In this document: in pieces, positions 17,544-26,766 of the stretch
How positions within the stretch are numbered: the stretch's first letter is position 1
Layout: each line of letters begins with the position of its first letter
Assembly: GCA_963665935.1 (NCBI GenBank)
Contig: OY762510.1
Span: 3,410,001 to 3,474,000, forward strand
Origin: Syntrophus sp963665935
GTDB lineage: Bacteria > Desulfobacterota > Syntrophia > Syntrophales > Syntrophaceae
Reading direction: 5' to 3'
DNA: 64,000 nucleotides
Program-made: the position numbers and the translations under genes
Notes under the pieces: generated by a model
What the model saw: only the letters and a program-made list of their open reading frames with translations
What the model was told of the DNA's origin: nothing
Database searches by the model: none

Positions 17544-19106
17544 TCATTTTTCCTTGGCTGCATTTACGCCTGCAACACGTCCAAAGACTACGCAATCAGC
17601 CGTAGCGTTCGTGCCTAGCCTGTTCGATCCATGAACCCCTCCGGCAACTTCACCTGCTGCGTAAAGTTTAGGGATGACGGCGCCAAATACATCGATGACC
17701 TGGGCATTCTTGTTGATCCTCAGCCCACCCATTGTGTGATGGACTGCCGGCCACTGGGCGACTGCATAAAATGGCCCTTTATCCAGGGGCAACATGGCTT
17801 TGGAAATTGGCTTATTGAACTCAGCATCTTTTCCTTCCTGCAGATAGCGATTGTGATCATTAACGGTTTTTTCCAGTGTCTCACTGGGAATCCCGATTTT
17901 TTTTGCAAGCTCGGCAATCGTGTCCGCGCCTGTGAATCGGCCTTTCTTCAAACCGGCATCCAGGCTTTCCTGAGTTTCTCCAATGAGCGGCACCATAGCT
18001 GCACTGAAAACGGTATAAGTTGGTTTCATCTTTTCACCCATATTGATCTGGGCAAAGGCACATACATCCCGCCGCTCCAACTCGCTCACAAAGCGTTTTC
18101 CGAGTTTATTGACATATATGCAACCACGGCCGGGTGCGCTGAAGGGATAAACAGCCGGATTATCCAGGGTTCCTGATGAAGGTTCCGCAAATGGGTAGAG
18201 CTGGATAAAATTCATCTGCAACGTATCGGCGCCAACAGCCTGGGCGTAACGAATCATCTCGCCGGTTGCCCCTTTATGGTTCGTGCAATTGAAGTCGGCT
18301 ATGAGCTTCGGATAGTGATCCATACGCATCTTAACATCCCGGCTGAAACCTCCCGATGCAAGTATGACTGCTTTCTGGGCTTTCATATTCAAAACTCTTT
18401 TGCCTTGTTTAACTTCTAATCCGAGCACCGGACTCTTTTGATCCGCATCCTTGCGCCAAATCCAGGTCACTTCCGAATTAAGGACCATTTTAACGCCGTA
18501 TTTTTCAGCGATTTTCCTGAGAGCTTCAGTATAATCCCGCCCCCAACTTGTTTTCGAAAAATGAGCGCGGTAAGCACTGTGCCCACCCGCTCTGTTTACC
18601 GCCTGGCGAATTTCAAGTCCCCCCTCATCCATCATCCAGTTCAACGCTTCCGGGGCGCCATCGACAAGAACCTGCACAAGTTCGGGAATGTTGTAGTAAT
18701 CACCTCCCTTGAGGGTGTCATCAAAGTGCTGCTTCGGACTGTCATTGCCAAGATTCAATTTCTCCCGCAGGTGCAGTTTATCGGTCCAGGCTGCGTATCC
18801 ACCACCGTTTATTGTTGAATTGCCACCGTAGATAGGCATTTTCTCAAGAATTACCACTTTTGAACCGGCCTTCGCTGCCTCCGCCGCTGCAGCCAGTCCA
18901 GCAAACCCTGAACCGATAATCACGACATCCCAAGTTTCATCCCATTTCCTGGGAAGCGTTTTAATCATGGCCTCAGCGGTTCCCGGAGCAGCGAGGTTAA
19001 GAGCCATACCGCCACCCATTGCTGCAGCACTCACGGCAATGGCGCCTTTCAGTACGGAGCGTCTGCTTACACCTTCACTTGATAACTGGTCCTTTTTTGT
19101 TTTCAT
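17544..19106 (-). CDS. Tat-exported flavocytochrome c-type FAD oxidoreductase (fumarate reductase-like)
   Basis: The 520-residue protein has a twin-arginine signal (SRRSVLK at residues 14-20 and a hydrophobic stretch) and a Rossmann FAD motif GSGFAGLAA from residue 65. It also has the motifs VHHTMGGLRI and GSNRLGTNA near the C-terminus, which in soluble fumarate reductases carry substrate-binding His and Arg. It therefore likely acts in the periplasm, reducing a fumarate-like double bond or a related acid. No heme-binding CxxCH domain is fused, so electrons must come from a separate cytochrome; none is adjacent. The exact substrate cannot be told: urocanate, methacrylate and other acceptors are used by relatives. 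It stands alone, with a terminator after it and a hairpin in its leader. Confidence 0.85.
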   Translation of the reverse strand: MKTKKDQLSSEGVSRRSVLKGAIAVSAAAMGGGMALNLAAPGTAEAMIKTLPRKWDETWDVVIIGSGFAGLAAAAEAAKAGSKVVILEKMPIYGGNSTINGGGYAAWTDKLHLREKLNLGNDSPKQHFDDTLKGGDYYNIPELVQVLVDGAPEALNWMMDEGGLEIRQAVNRAGGHSAYRAHFSKTSWGRDYTEALRKIAEKYGVKMVLNSEVTWIWRKDADQKSPVLGLEVKQGKRVLNMKAQKAVILASGGFSRDVKMRMDHYPKLIADFNCTNHKGATGEMIRYAQAVGADTLQMNFIQLYPFAEPSSGTLDNPAVYPFSAPGRGCIYVNKLGKRFVSELERRDVCAFAQINMGEKMKPTYTVFSAAMVPLIGETQESLDAGLKKGRFTGADTIAELAKKIGIPSETLEKTVNDHNRYLQEGKDAEFNKPISKAMLPLDKGPFYAVAQWPAVHHTMGGLRINKNAQVIDVFGAVIPKLYAAGEVAGGVHGSNRLGTNATADCVVFGRVAGVNAAKEK

Positions 19107-19192
19107 AGAGCATCCTCCTTACGTTGATAGATACTGATTTGAAATTTTTTCAGAACAATCTCAGATTATGCAGAAACAAAACAGTTCCTCTT

Positions 19193-19233
19193 GAAAAAAA
19201 AGAACCTTGCCTCTTTTTTAGAGGAGCAAGGTT
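19193..19233 (-). terminator. Hairpin with U-run upstream of flavoprotein gene
   Basis: AACCTTGC (19203-19210) pairs with GCAAGGTT (19226-19233), extended by CCTC/GAGG. On the minus strand it is followed by an eight-base U-run (19194-19201). It lies about 90 bp before the flavoprotein start and so could be a leader attenuator, or the terminator of an upstream minus-strand gene since lost. Confidence 0.6.
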
Positions 19234-19583
19234 TTGATGATCTCTTCAAGGCCTACCCTTGTAAATTAATATTCAAATTATTAATATTTTTAAACGCTTG
19301 AAACCTTATGAAATTTCCAGTTTGAAGAACAGTGTCTGCCCCTAATTCTTTGGAAAGTCAAGAGATATATTAATCTTCTCAACTTTCTCACTTGTCTGAG
19401 GAAAGTGAAACATGGCGTGGATCGTTCCCGTGCATCTTGAGCTTGTCCGGACAATTAAGAACCTTAAGGATTCGACTACGGATGGCTAAAGATGCTTCTC
19501 GTCAAGAAGGGGAGGGGGCTATTTGACGGACATCAGGAAACCCCTGGAAAAGGCCATCCGGGCTCAGGCATAACAGACAGAAT
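19234..19583. other. Gene-poor junction, degraded sequence
   Basis: No intact gene is seen. Short coding-like scraps on the plus strand probably belong to the same decayed recombinase whose tail follows at 19584-19733. Confidence 0.4.
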
Positions 19584-19733
19584 CACACCCCATATGTTTC
19601 GTTTCGCCTTCTCGAAGGCGGATCAAACCTCCGGACGATCCAGGATGCCTTGGGACACCAGAATGTATCGACGACACAAATTTATACTCACGTCGCTCTG
19701 ACCGTGCTAAAAAAAGACATTGGAAGGTTGTAA
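19584..19733 (+). pseudogene. Tyrosine recombinase (integrase) C-terminal remnant, frameshifted
   Basis: From 19608 the frame reads LLEGGSNLRTIQDALGHQ and continues with NVSTTQIYTHV, the box II region of phage-type integrases, including the GH and the catalytic Tyr, and ends at a TAA at 19733. Just upstream, in a different frame, PHMFRFA corresponds to the HxFRHSFA motif, so a deletion of about 10 bp has removed the catalytic Arg-His context. The rest of the gene is missing. It lies directly beside the tRNA-Lys fragment, as expected for a relic of an element integrated there. Confidence 0.8.
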
Positions 19734-19781
19734 AAAGTGGCTAAAAAGGGTGGCTTAAGGTGGCTTAATTTTGATCTAAAC

Positions 19782-19808
19782 AAAAAGGGGTTGCATACGC
19801 AACCCCTT
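19782..19808 (-). terminator. Probable original tRNA-Lys terminator
   Basis: The 10-bp stem AAGGGGTTGC / GCAACCCCTT (19785-19794 with 19799-19808) has a 4-base loop and a U-run on the minus strand (19782-19786). It lies 6 bp beyond the 3' end of the tRNA fragment in the direction of tRNA transcription, so it is likely the native terminator of the tRNA gene. Confidence 0.7.
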
Positions 19809-19814
19809 GAAATA

Positions 19815-19859
19815 TGGTGAGCCCTGTCGGGATCGAACCGACAACCTACTGATTAAGAG
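19815..19859 (-). repeat. 3' fragment of tRNA-Lys(CUU); attachment-site half
   Basis: Read on the minus strand, these 45 bp run from the anticodon loop (CTCTTAA, anticodon CUU) through the variable loop and T arm (GGTTCGATCCC) to the acceptor end and an encoded CCA. The 5' half of the tRNA is absent: beyond 19859 the sequence diverges at once. Tyrosine recombinases commonly integrate into this part of tRNA genes and leave such a copy at one end. The orientation predicts the intact tRNA-Lys at the other end, beyond 64 kb. The fragment could not make a functional tRNA. Confidence 0.8.
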
Positions 19860-20733
19860 TTATCAGGGTTATAATGTACATATTAAATATTTCAGAACAT
19901 TCATATCTATCAAATTGACTACATGTCAACGAGTATCTTGGCTGCCGAATTAAAATTTGAACTTCCCATTCCCGACAATTGATTGAGATTTACGTGTTAA
20001 TTCTCATCTTAACCAACATATTTGTAATATCCGACAGGTTTTCAAACCCGGTGTGGGGCGCTAAAACCATCCCAGGTTGGTTCTATCCCATGCACTCCCG
20101 CCCATTTACAAACTTCGCAAAAAATCACCCCACGCTAAAATTTCACATTATTGCGCATTAATTAATCAAGGGGCTGGTAAATTACTAACCAATTGATATT
20201 ATGTAGCAATAATGAATTATGCGCCTCAAACTTGCTGCTTACGCATTATTTCGTGGTTTGTATGTATCGCAATCAACCAAAATGTAACAATTATTATTGG
20301 CCTAGAGACAATGGCCCTTATAAGCCACCTTTAATTTCCGCCTGTATAGAAAGCCACAAGTACTTCCTGCAGTCAATATTTGACATGCTCCATTGTAGAC
20401 TGTATGTTTACATCGAAATCCACAAGAGAAGTGGAATTGTAATTAATATGGGAAGTGTCCTTACATTTATCCCTACATTTATCCACATTTACCTACATAT
20501 ACCATGTAGATGACATTCAAATTGCAAAACTGATTGAACGGTAAGTGCGGGCCGAAGCCCCGAGGGACGGTCCCACGATACGGTTAATATCATTCTTCTG
20601 TCGGCCACTTTCGAGGATTTAACGCCAGATTACCTTGAATGGGTCCGTCTCAACCGGATCAAGGGAACCTACCGGGAACGGGAGTGCACCACCAGAGATG
20701 ATTCGCTGCAAAGCCCCCTTGTATGTGAAGAGT
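19860..20733. other. AT-rich non-coding region at element edge
   Basis: No convincing gene is seen in these 870 bp. Between 20461 and 20510 there are short direct repeats of the type ACATTTATCC / ACATTTACC, with one TTATCCACA (20479-20487) matching a DnaA box. From about 20535 to 20750 a plus-strand frame without a start codon reads like a protein fragment (TVNIILLSATFEDLTPDYLE), probably a gene remnant. Confidence 0.45.
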
Positions 20734-21458
20734 ATGGATACATTTAGTGGTAAATTTAAGAGGTATGGAAAAAATTGGGATTTAACACCAAGCGGTGTTC
20801 TGGTGCCAAAATCTAAAATTACAGATCTTGATGTTAGATCAAAATCAAACTTTATTGATATTAAAAATCATGCGGTAGAAATTGAAAATTTATATAAAAA
20901 TTCAGGATTAAATTTAGACGCAAGATCTGGGCTCGGTCAGTTAATCAAGCGTGCAAAGGAACTTTCAGATAATTGGCTTTTAGGGAATTATGATGGTTTT
21001 AGTTATGAAACATTTTTCTTGGCTATGCACCTTGACCGAGTTGCACAAAATATTTTGCTACTCGAAAATATTGCAGAAAAAGTACAATTTTTAAAACGAC
21101 TTAAATCGGGAAATTTAAATTTTTTCAATCGAGATAAATCTGAAGCAAAAAATGCCTTATGGGAAATAGAAGTATGGGCACAATTACGAAAAAGAATAGA
21201 GTCTGCTAAATTAGAAGAGCCGCCCGATATAGTAGTTTCATTTGAAAATTCCAACATAGGGATTTCATGCAAAAAAGTATATTCTGAGACACATGTACAA
21301 AATGTCCTTTCAAAGGCTGTTAATCAGATTGAAAAAGAGTTTGAATTTGGCATTGTGGCAATTAACATAGATGATTTACTTCCTCCAGATGCAGTTTTAA
21401 AAATGGATAGTAGTGATGATGTGAGAGAGAAGCTTCATGGATTCAATGCGGATTTTAT

Positions 21459-22772
21459 GGTTCATCCGGTTAATGAGTACCTCTGAGTATGCAGGTGATA
21501 GAGGCGGAGTTTGAAGTACTCCATATCCCGGAATCCATAAGCCTGCCTTTTTAAAGTTTTAATCTTGTTGTTTGTGCCCTCAAGGGCGGCATTTGTAATA
21601 TGATGCTTGAAATAATTGAGGATCGCAGTTCTGTATCCGGAGAGCGTTTTGGCTACCTTGACGAGTTCTTTGATTCCGGACAGCATGGCGTCCTTACACC
21701 AGGTGTCAAGGAAGGTAATTGCCTGGGAGTACTCCGGTATTTCCCAGAAGAGTCTGAGTTGTTCCTTCATGGAATGCATGACGAATAGAGGTTGATTGGC
21801 CTGCATCAGTGCATCGAGGCGCTCCTTATGGTCCGGCTTCAGGGAATCATAATTGCGTAAAAGGAGAAAGCGGTTTCCCTTGAGGGTTTGCTTCCCGAGA
21901 TCATCAAGTTCTTTCTGTTGATCTCTGCGTAAGTTTTCGATGCCTTGGTTCATCAGAGCCATAATATGGTAACGGTCGAAGACAATATCTATATTAGGAA
22001 GGGCTTCCCGTACGGCAGAGAAGAAGGAAATTCCCATGTCCATTGCAACCGCTCGCAGTATTTTCCCTTTGCGTGCAAGTTTTTTCAGGAAGGGCAAAAT
22101 CCCTTCTTTGCCCTTTCCCTCAGCGGCAAAAAGGATCCGCCCTTCAGAGAGATCCATCACCGTGGTCATGTACTCGTGACCCTTCCGGATACTGAATTCA
22201 TCGATGCCGATATACCTCACTTTATGAAGAGGAATGTTCCGATAGAGGCGCTGCAACTTCAACTTATGAATCTCTTTGATCATATCCCAACCCACGCCGA
22301 GGTAATCGGCAACCCAGCGGATCGTGCCGAATCGAAGCAGATCCAACACAATAAGAGCAAAGGATCGAGCAAATCTATGTTTTCCCACCATAAAAGGCAG
22401 ACTGGGCCACCAAAGGGTGTCGCAAGAACTGCATTTTATCCGATGGAGGGAAAGTACAAGGAAGCACATCTTACGGCCAATAGGTCCCAGATGAAAAATC
22501 CGTGTTTTCTGTCCCTTAAAGGTAAATTTTCGCTGCCCGCACTTTGGACAGCGAATGTATTCTTCTTTCACATCTGCAAAATATTCGATGACGTCACCCG
22601 TGAAGCGTGTTGCTCTATAAGTGATACCCTTCAGATTGAAAGCATGGTAAAGAACCGATGTGGACATGGTTTGGAGCCTCCTTTTGTTGTTCGATTGGTC
22701 TCAAACAACAGGGCTCTTGCCATGTCCATGTGATTTTATGCAATACCAAAGTACTCATTAACCGGATGAACC
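21459..22772 (-). mobile_element. Intact ISL3-family insertion sequence (1314 bp)
   Basis: Perfect 22-bp terminal inverted repeats lie at 21459-21480 (starting GGTTCATCCGG) and 22751-22772. The 8-bp target duplication GATTTTAT flanks them at 21451-21458 and 22773-22780, the duplication length typical of ISL3. One transposase gene fills the element. The intact repeats, duplication and open reading frame indicate recent insertion. It interrupts the nuclease-like gene described at 20734. Confidence 0.95.
21462..22667 (-). CDS. ISL3-family transposase
   Basis: The 401-residue protein has an N-terminal zinc-binding region (CPKCGQ near residue 40 and CSSCDTLWWP near residue 79), the DDE-type catalytic core with YIGIDEFSIRKGHEYMTTVMD and AMDMGISF, then FDRYHIM and the C-terminal Glu region NAALEGTNNKIKTLKRQAYGFR. 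These are hallmarks of ISL3 transposases. The stop codon lies inside the left inverted repeat. Length is normal, so the enzyme is probably active. Confidence 0.95.
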   Translation of the reverse strand: MSTSVLYHAFNLKGITYRATRFTGDVIEYFADVKEEYIRCPKCGQRKFTFKGQKTRIFHLGPIGRKMCFLVLSLHRIKCSSCDTLWWPSLPFMVGKHRFARSFALIVLDLLRFGTIRWVADYLGVGWDMIKEIHKLKLQRLYRNIPLHKVRYIGIDEFSIRKGHEYMTTVMDLSEGRILFAAEGKGKEGILPFLKKLARKGKILRAVAMDMGISFFSAVREALPNIDIVFDRYHIMALMNQGIENLRRDQQKELDDLGKQTLKGNRFLLLRNYDSLKPDHKERLDALMQANQPLFVMHSMKEQLRLFWEIPEYSQAITFLDTWCKDAMLSGIKELVKVAKTLSGYRTAILNYFKHHITNAALEGTNNKIKTLKRQAYGFRDMEYFKLRLYHLHTQRYSLTG

Positions 22773-23065
22773 GATTTTATTAACCGGCATGTTCGTCATT
22801 TTAAAAAATATTTTTCACAGACGCGAATAATATCTGTCATTGTCTCCACCGCAATGATTGTTGATGTTCCATCCGAAAAACCAAGATTCAGAAATACATT
22901 TCAATGGACTATATGGGCTGTAAGCGAAATACCTGAGCGACATAAAGTTCAGCTAAGAAACTTCCGTAACTTGATAATGAATTAAATAAAAAAGGAAAAG
23001 GCTACAAACTATTTTGAACTTACTCAGGACTAGGAATTTTGGAGACTTGGATAAGCAAGGGAGTC

Positions 23066-23713
23066 ATGCAAGCTAACAAATTACAAGATCAGATATTGGA
23101 ATGCATATATAGCCCTGTACTTACTGAGATCGGCGCAGATATGACAGAAATTGTTTTTGATTCTTTGTTGGATGACGGGGTTTTGAAAGACCTTCCCATT
23201 GTAGGGACCATCGTGAAGGTATTCAAAGGAGTCATGGACATTCGTGATCGGCTTTTTGTCGCTAAAGTTGCTGGGTTTCTTTTTCACTTATCCAAAGTAC
23301 CATTGGAACAGCGACAGCGCTTTAAAGAAAAGATGAATGCAGATAAAAAGTATCGGCGTAAGATAGGCTTGATTCTCATTCTTCTCCTGGATCGCCTCGA
23401 TGATATCGAGAAGTCTGATTTTGTTGCTTGGTGTTTTAGTGCTTATTTAAACGATGCTATTACATTTGATACATTCAGGAGACTTGCCTCAGCTATCGAC
23501 ATTGCGTTCCTTGACGATTTGAAAGCTATTTGCAGACAAGATAACGATTTAAAGGCTGAGGGAAGAATTTATCTCTCTAATTTGTCAAAAACCGCTTTAG
23601 TTGAGTTTAGAGCAAGCGGTGTTCAAGGTACTTGGGGAGATTTGGGGACTGTCATATATTCACTTTCTCCTTTAGGGAATTTATTTGTAGAAATCGTATC
23701 TTCCAGGGTCTAG
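23066..23713 (+). CDS. Cargo protein of unknown function, possibly membrane-associated
   Basis: I do not recognise this 215-residue protein. An amphipathic or hydrophobic segment (LPIVGTIVKVFKGVMD) is followed by helices with hydrophobic patches (KIGLILILLLDRL, SPLGNLFVEIV). ATG 23066 is preferred, with AAGGGAG just before it; a TTG at 23039 is possible. It is followed by the HEPN-domain gene. A 12-bp sequence (GAACTTACTCAG) occurs before both genes (23016-23027, 23808-23819), suggesting shared control. AT-rich composition and position between an IS-disrupted gene and the phage tail genes mark it as cargo. Confidence 0.6.
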   Translation: MQANKLQDQILECIYSPVLTEIGADMTEIVFDSLLDDGVLKDLPIVGTIVKVFKGVMDIRDRLFVAKVAGFLFHLSKVPLEQRQRFKEKMNADKKYRRKIGLILILLLDRLDDIEKSDFVAWCFSAYLNDAITFDTFRRLASAIDIAFLDDLKAICRQDNDLKAEGRIYLSNLSKTALVEFRASGVQGTWGDLGTVIYSLSPLGNLFVEIVSSRV

Positions 23714-23831
23714 CAAAGTAAGGAATTCCCTTAACGTTATATCAAGACTAACAGAGATTAGTGACCCACACTACCCCGGTAGCTCTGTGAAGTAGAGTAA
23801 ATATGTCGAACTTACTCAGATGAGGATTTTT

Positions 23832-25409
23832 ATGAAAAGCATACTGAAAACCTATCTTGAGAGATGCCAATTAATATTTCATAAATATAATCAAAACTAT
23901 ACGAGTGAAGCTATTTGTCCTGACTCGATAACGCTTAAAACAAATCACAGAAAATATTTCGAGAATTCAGTCAAACTTGCAGAGAATACCAAAGAATTTG
24001 AGGCGTTTGTTACTTCACTGCAAGTTGGGACGCTCTGCGCTGATATAGAAAGACTTGCTGAAGAGAGAAAAAGAATCAGGGAAAGGGAAAAGAAAAATGG
24101 AAATGTGAAATTTCAAGACCTTGATAAATGGAAAAGAAACATAGCTCGCCAGGCAGCAAAGGGTTTTTTTAGAAATACAGCCGTCTATATTAATTTATGG
24201 CAGGGTTTAGATGTAGGGGAGGCATCTCTAATCAGTATTCTTAATAATTATAGAGACAGCAAGGAATCGGACTTCATACGTTTATTTGTTTTCGACGGTT
24301 TTGTGCTTTACGATGACAAAAAGCTGATTAACAATGTCAGTCTACCTATCGGAGAACTCAAAAAATACACACAAAAGGAACTTGAAGATGTTTTGAAAGT
24401 TCCTCAAAGTTTTTGGCACTCAAATGTTAATCCTGAAGTGATAAGAAAGGCTACACCTTATCATATTCTCACTATCAAAGATAAAGAAGAATATAGGGGG
24501 ATAACAGGCGTTTGTTTTTATGATGACGAGAGTTGTTATATTGACTGGGCGAATATTTCCGAGCAAAAAAAGAAGGAAAGTGACATCAATATTATTGGGC
24601 CTTTTTTCTTATGTATTGGAGAAGACGCCAACCTAGCTGTAGAAATAAGAGTGAGAACAAATATATTCGATTATTTACCAGTTCATGAAATTGTGAGAAA
24701 TGATTTTCTTCCTTGGGATTCTTATTCCAATGAAGGTGAGCCTAGACCGAGAACTAATGTGCATCATATAGGTGAATCGGGAAATAAACTTAGGAAGGTC
24801 TGTGAAATATGGGATAAAATCAACAATCTAGACAAAGATGGCCATCTTAAGTATCCTACCGAAGCCTATGTTAGGTCGGTAATGAATCTTCATGTTTTAT
24901 GGGAGAGCTTTATGGAGACCTTTGTTGGTTTCGTCACGGTCATTGAATCTCTGCTTACACCTGGCACTAGACAAGATCTTACTTACAAAATGGCGATTCG
25001 AGGAGCTTCAATTATGGCTTCTGATCCAAAGAACAGGATAGAGATATTTCGTATTTTAGATGATTTCTACAAAATAAGGTCTCAAATTGTCCACGAAGGT
25101 CGAACAGAAAAAGAGGATCCTCATGAACTTAACAATATTATCACCAACAATCTATCAGAGATATCAAGACATATTTTATTACGCTATATTTGCCTATTAT
25201 ATCTAGCTGTTAATGGAGATCTTCCCACATGGGTACAGGCAGATGCGCAAAAGCTTTCATCCAGAAATAACAGACCACAGACCATAGCACACATTTTGGA
25301 CAGTCTTGTCCTTGATCCCAGTCTAACGAAGCTCTTAGAAGATAATATGAAAGAATGGGGAGTATTCGAGGATTGTAAGATAAGAATAGGTTTTCGTAAA
25401 AATCAATAA
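23832..25409 (+). CDS. HEPN (Apea-like) domain protein, candidate defence effector
   Basis: This protein has about 525 residues. The C-terminal third contains a helical domain with FVTVIESLLTPG, a conserved middle helix and RILDDFYKIRSQIVHEGR, in which R-x4-H (RSQIVH) is the catalytic motif of HEPN ribonucleases, as in Apea-like HEPN domains. The N-terminal two thirds are not recognised and may sense or bind a target. ATG 23832 has GAGGA upstream; ATG 23820 is an alternative. HEPN proteins are frequent in toxin-antitoxin and abortive-infection systems. A defence role is inferred from the domain and from its placing between a disrupted nuclease-like gene and the prophage tail genes. Confidence 0.65.
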   Translation: MKSILKTYLERCQLIFHKYNQNYTSEAICPDSITLKTNHRKYFENSVKLAENTKEFEAFVTSLQVGTLCADIERLAEERKRIREREKKNGNVKFQDLDKWKRNIARQAAKGFFRNTAVYINLWQGLDVGEASLISILNNYRDSKESDFIRLFVFDGFVLYDDKKLINNVSLPIGELKKYTQKELEDVLKVPQSFWHSNVNPEVIRKATPYHILTIKDKEEYRGITGVCFYDDESCYIDWANISEQKKKESDINIIGPFFLCIGEDANLAVEIRVRTNIFDYLPVHEIVRNDFLPWDSYSNEGEPRPRTNVHHIGESGNKLRKVCEIWDKINNLDKDGHLKYPTEAYVRSVMNLHVLWESFMETFVGFVTVIESLLTPGTRQDLTYKMAIRGASIMASDPKNRIEIFRILDDFYKIRSQIVHEGRTEKEDPHELNNIITNNLSEISRHILLRYICLLYLAVNGDLPTWVQADAQKLSSRNNRPQTIAHILDSLVLDPSLTKLLEDNMKEWGVFEDCKIRIGFRKNQ

Positions 25410-25446
25410 GGTAGATATTATCATTTCTAATATCAAAATCATTTTT

Positions 25447-26766
25447 TTACAGAAAATTGATGAAATCGATCTCGTAATGGCAAGTATGTCCCGGGTTGGC
25501 GTAGGCGTTAATTTGGATCTTTGTAATGTAACTTCCCATATCATAATCCGTCAAATCAATCGGCGTCAGGCCGTCGTTCTCGTAGATTCCGCTGGTTGGG
25601 TTCGTATTGATGAATTGCAGGGTGTAAGAATTCTCCATATCGCCGGTCAGCGTGATAAACGCCCCATGCGAGTCAAATAATGTTGTGTCATACGAACTGG
25701 CGATTTTGATAAAAAACTGTTTTTTTGTGATGGGGATCGCCATCCCTTCGACGGCGATCACGGTGTTCATCGTTGATGAACCTGCAGAAAAGTCCAGGCA
25801 CAGTCTCCCGTATTTCGGATCTTCCGGATCTGTGGGGAGCGTATAGCCCTCTTCAATATTTGTTATCACCCAGGGATTGTCCGTCGTGATCAGGGGGCCG
25901 TTCCAGGGCTCCCAGTAGCATCCCCGCGGGTGCTCGACAAAGCCTATGACCTTCGGGTGATCCCAACTCTGCCCTTCGAATTGGATGACGACATGATCCC
26001 CCACGAGAAATGCCACGTCGTTGCATTCCATGTAAACCATGGGAACGTTCTGGAAAAAGGAACCGGCGTTGACATCCAGATCCCGGATACTGCTGGCCGA
26101 TTCATCGAGGGCCACGTCGCAGAGCACCCCGTCCTTGGCCGTGATGTAACCGGAACGGTAGGTCGGTTTCCATTTCTGCCATCCAGGAAGAAGCGCCCAG
26201 TTGTAGAAGGTCCCCGCAGGCGTCCCCGCGATGGCCGGTTCAATAATCCCGTCCCTCGATGCGCTGTAGGCGGCGCCGTTGTTGTAGCCCGGCTGGATCA
26301 GAACAATTGCCCGCTCTCCGGGGATCTCGACGGTCCCGACTGTCCCTTGCAGGTTCCGGGAAAGATCCGCGCACCAGGCTTCCACCGTCTCATCCGCCGG
26401 CATGTTGTCGTTTAGATAATCGATTTTTTTCTGAACGGAGGTCTTGATGAGTTCCAGGTCGGCTTTTCTCGCCTTCTTGGCGCTGCGCTCCTGGATCTTC
26501 CGGGTGAGCTCGTTGTTCTTCTGATCGATTACCTTCTTGTTCCCCTCCCTGTCCTGCTCGGTGAAGGCCTGCGCCTCCAGTTTGAGAAAGGCGATCTCCA
26601 ATTCCAGCTCGAGGATCTCCGACTCCAGGGCGGCTACCTGCTCCGTAATGAGAGTTATTTGTTGATTGTAGGCGGCAATGCGTTTCGTGATCCGCTCCCT
26701 GGCGAAAAGGAGCTTCACTTGGTACTTGCCGTCCGTTCCGCCGCTGAGGATTTGTCCCTTGCCCAT
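25447..26766 (-). CDS. Phage tail-end structural protein with coiled coil
   Basis: This 439-residue protein is the last gene of the late operon. Residues 25-110 form a long coiled coil (ITLITEQVAALESEILELELEIAFLKLEAQAF), followed by a Gly- and aromatic-rich beta region. It starts directly after the DUF2341-domain gene (adjacent stop and start). Position downstream of the tape measure suggests a distal tail or tail-tip component, but no named family is recognised. Confidence 0.6.
   Translation of the reverse strand: MGKGQILSGGTDGKYQVKLLFARERITKRIAAYNQQITLITEQVAALESEILELELEIAFLKLEAQAFTEQDREGNKKVIDQKNNELTRKIQERSAKKARKADLELIKTSVQKKIDYLNDNMPADETVEAWCADLSRNLQGTVGTVEIPGERAIVLIQPGYNNGAAYSASRDGIIEPAIAGTPAGTFYNWALLPGWQKWKPTYRSGYITAKDGVLCDVALDESASSIRDLDVNAGSFFQNVPMVYMECNDVAFLVGDHVVIQFEGQSWDHPKVIGFVEHPRGCYWEPWNGPLITTDNPWVITNIEEGYTLPTDPEDPKYGRLCLDFSAGSSTMNTVIAVEGMAIPITKKQFFIKIASSYDTTLFDSHGAFITLTGDMENSYTLQFINTNPTSGIYENDGLTPIDLTDYDMGSYITKIQINAYANPGHTCHYEIDFINFL

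Larger units (their letters stand above)
20734..22985 (+). pseudogene. PD-(D/E)xK nuclease-like gene interrupted by an ISL3 element
   Basis: The gene is split by the insertion at 21459-22772. Removing the insertion and one copy of the 8-bp target repeat joins 20734-21458 to 22781-22985 in frame, giving an intact protein of about 309 residues. A nuclease-like core is visible: a Glu-containing helix (EAKNALWEIEVWAQLRKR), then PPDIVV and ISCKKVY, which fits PD-(D/E)xK with Cys in the usual acidic position. The start is uncertain (ATG 20734, GTG 20725 or ATG 20698). As it stands the first part reads into the insertion and stops at 21486. Base composition is very AT-rich. A defence or restriction role is an inference from fold and context. 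Confidence 0.6.

Noticed and set aside
20461..20515. Short repeats (ACATTTATCC type) considered as a CRISPR or iteron array
   Set aside because: Units are short, irregular and only three to four in number, with no spacers of constant length; a single DnaA-box match is not enough for an origin.
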